From Bradyrhizobium sp. WSM1417 (GTDB lineage Bacteria > Pseudomonadota > Alphaproteobacteria > Rhizobiales > Xanthobacteraceae): DNA of 64,000 nucleotides. A program made the position numbers and the translations under genes. Where the stretch lies: NCBI RefSeq assembly GCF_000515415.1, contig NZ_KI911783.1:2036392-2100391 (forward strand), in the 5' to 3' direction. The number at the start of each line of letters is the position of its first letter. The first letter of the stretch is position 1. The notes below the pieces were generated by a model. The model was given only the letters and a program-made list of their open reading frames with translations, searched no databases and had not been told where the DNA came from. Below, piece by piece: positions 63,174 through 64,000 of this stretch.

Positions 63174-64000
63174 ATGACTGCGACAAAAATCATTTGGCAT
63201 CAGGTCATCCTGGTTTGCCTGATCGCGTTCACCTTCATGTGGGCAGCGACCCAATGGACCGCCCATCAGCTTGCGTACCAGCCGCAGCTTGGACCGGCCT
63301 GGTTCATGTTAGGGGCTTGGCCCATCTACCAGCCGTTTGCCTTCTTCATCTGGTGGTTCGAATTCGACGCTTACGCCCCCACGATATTCCTCCAGGGGGG
63401 CGCCATCGCCGGAAGTGGTGGGATCGCGGCAGTCGCCGCAGCAATGGTGCTTTCGGTCTTGCGCGCGCATGAGGCTCGCGATGTCACGACTTACGGATCA
63501 GCGCGTTGGGCCGATACGCGCGAGGTCAAACGGGCGGGGCTGCTAGGCGGCGATGGCCTCGTGCTCGGGCGTTTCGATGGTCGATATCTTCGCCATGATG
63601 GGCCTGAGCACGTGCTCTGCTTTGCGCCTACCCGTTCGGGCAAGGGGGTCGGCCTGGTTGTTCCAACTCTTTTGACTTGGCCGCGCTCGGTGATCGTCCA
63701 CGATATCAAGGGCGAAAATTTCCAGTTGACCTCGGGATGGCGCGCGCGCCTTGGAGATGTACTCTTGTTCGACCCGACAAACGCGGCAAGCGCGGCTTAC
63801 AATCCCCTTCTTGAGATTCGGTGTGGTGATTGCGAAGTCCGAGACGCCCAAAACGTGGCGGATATCCTGGTCGATCCCGAAGGAGCGCTCGAGCGCCGCA
63901 ATCATTGGGAAAAAACCAGCCATTCTCTGCTCGTCGGCGCTATCCTGCATGTCCTCTACGCTGAAGCTGACAAGACACTTGCCGGCGTTGCCAGATTCCT
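63174..64000 (+). CDS. traG: TraG/VirD4-like coupling protein (5' part)
   Basis: Starts MTATKIIWHQVILVCLIAFT at 63174 and runs off the right edge (about 275 codons visible). Two or three membrane helices lie in the first 100 residues, then YGSARWADTREVKRAG, the Walker A APTRSGKGVGLV near 150, VIVHDIKGENFQLTSGWR and NPLLEIRC. It is the type IV coupling protein that links the relaxase to the mating channel. The visible part is intact. Confidence 0.92.
   Translation, partial: MTATKIIWHQVILVCLIAFTFMWAATQWTAHQLAYQPQLGPAWFMLGAWPIYQPFAFFIWWFEFDAYAPTIFLQGGAIAGSGGIAAVAAAMVLSVLRAHEARDVTTYGSARWADTREVKRAGLLGGDGLVLGRFDGRYLRHDGPEHVLCFAPTRSGKGVGLVVPTLLTWPRSVIVHDIKGENFQLTSGWRARLGDVLLFDPTNAASAAYNPLLEIRCGDCEVRDAQNVADILVDPEGALERRNHWEKTSHSLLVGAILHVLYAEADKTLAGVARF

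Noticed and set aside
1..64000. CRISPR arrays or ribosomal RNA genes
   Set aside because: No regularly spaced repeats with unique spacers beyond the three-copy set at 6738-6800, which has no spacer-like variation, and no rRNA signature seen.

Overview
The window reads as an accessory region of an alphaproteobacterium of the Bradyrhizobium/Rhodopseudomonas/Nitrobacter group (Hyphomicrobiales). The evidence is a DUF3551 secreted protein, a bradavidin-like secreted protein, an alphaproteobacterial LexA box (GTTC-N7-GTTC), an imuA-imuB-dnaE2 mutasome, and a conjugative-element core of the kind common in rhizobia (ArdC, ParB, strawberry-notch helicase, DUF2493, DUF736, DUF2285, RepA, DUF2840, TraF-like peptidase, relaxase, TraG). 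No species can be fixed from sequence alone.

Region 1 (1-10,442) is a defence island. A short type II CBASS operon (CD-NTase, lone E2-like protein, patatin phospholipase CapV) is followed by a DUF2235 hydrolase that runs off the left edge. Divergent from it is a tightly coupled sigma factor / coiled-coil / ImmA metallopeptidase operon. An HNH-like gene follows, then a divergent ImmA-XRE pair facing a bacterial ubiquitin-like operon (small conserved protein, tandem multiubiquitin, ThiF E1, DUF6527). The island ends at a 3' half of tRNA-fMet, a probable attachment-site duplication.

Region 2 (10.4-36.2 kb) is a mosaic of decaying defence and toxin genes: a broken HEPN-like gene, a HEPN/methyltransferase recombination junction, an AbiE pair with a frameshifted toxin, another HEPN protein and a ParS/RES pair. 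It also holds the SOS-boxed mutasome operon, which carries an unrelated 301-aa gene between imuB and dnaE2. Further on are a tyrosine recombinase with two palindromic sites upstream, a serine recombinase broken by a stop codon just 3' of an intact tRNA-Ile2 (CAT), an unrecognised soluble plus four-helix membrane gene pair, a MarR regulator, the avidin-like protein and other small genes.

Region 3 (36.2-64 kb) is the core of an integrative conjugative element in visible decay. Two group II introns (one with an HNH endonuclease, one without) sit in intergenic or leader DNA. parB, a membrane gene, a DUF736 paralogue and the DUF2285 regulator carry frameshifts or stops. A degenerate IS110-type transposase lies between repA and DUF2840, where a partition ATPase would usually be. 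The relaxase, transglycosylase, TraF-like peptidase and coupling protein (running off the right edge) look intact. Several core genes share related structured leader sequences, which suggests a common mode of post-transcriptional control.
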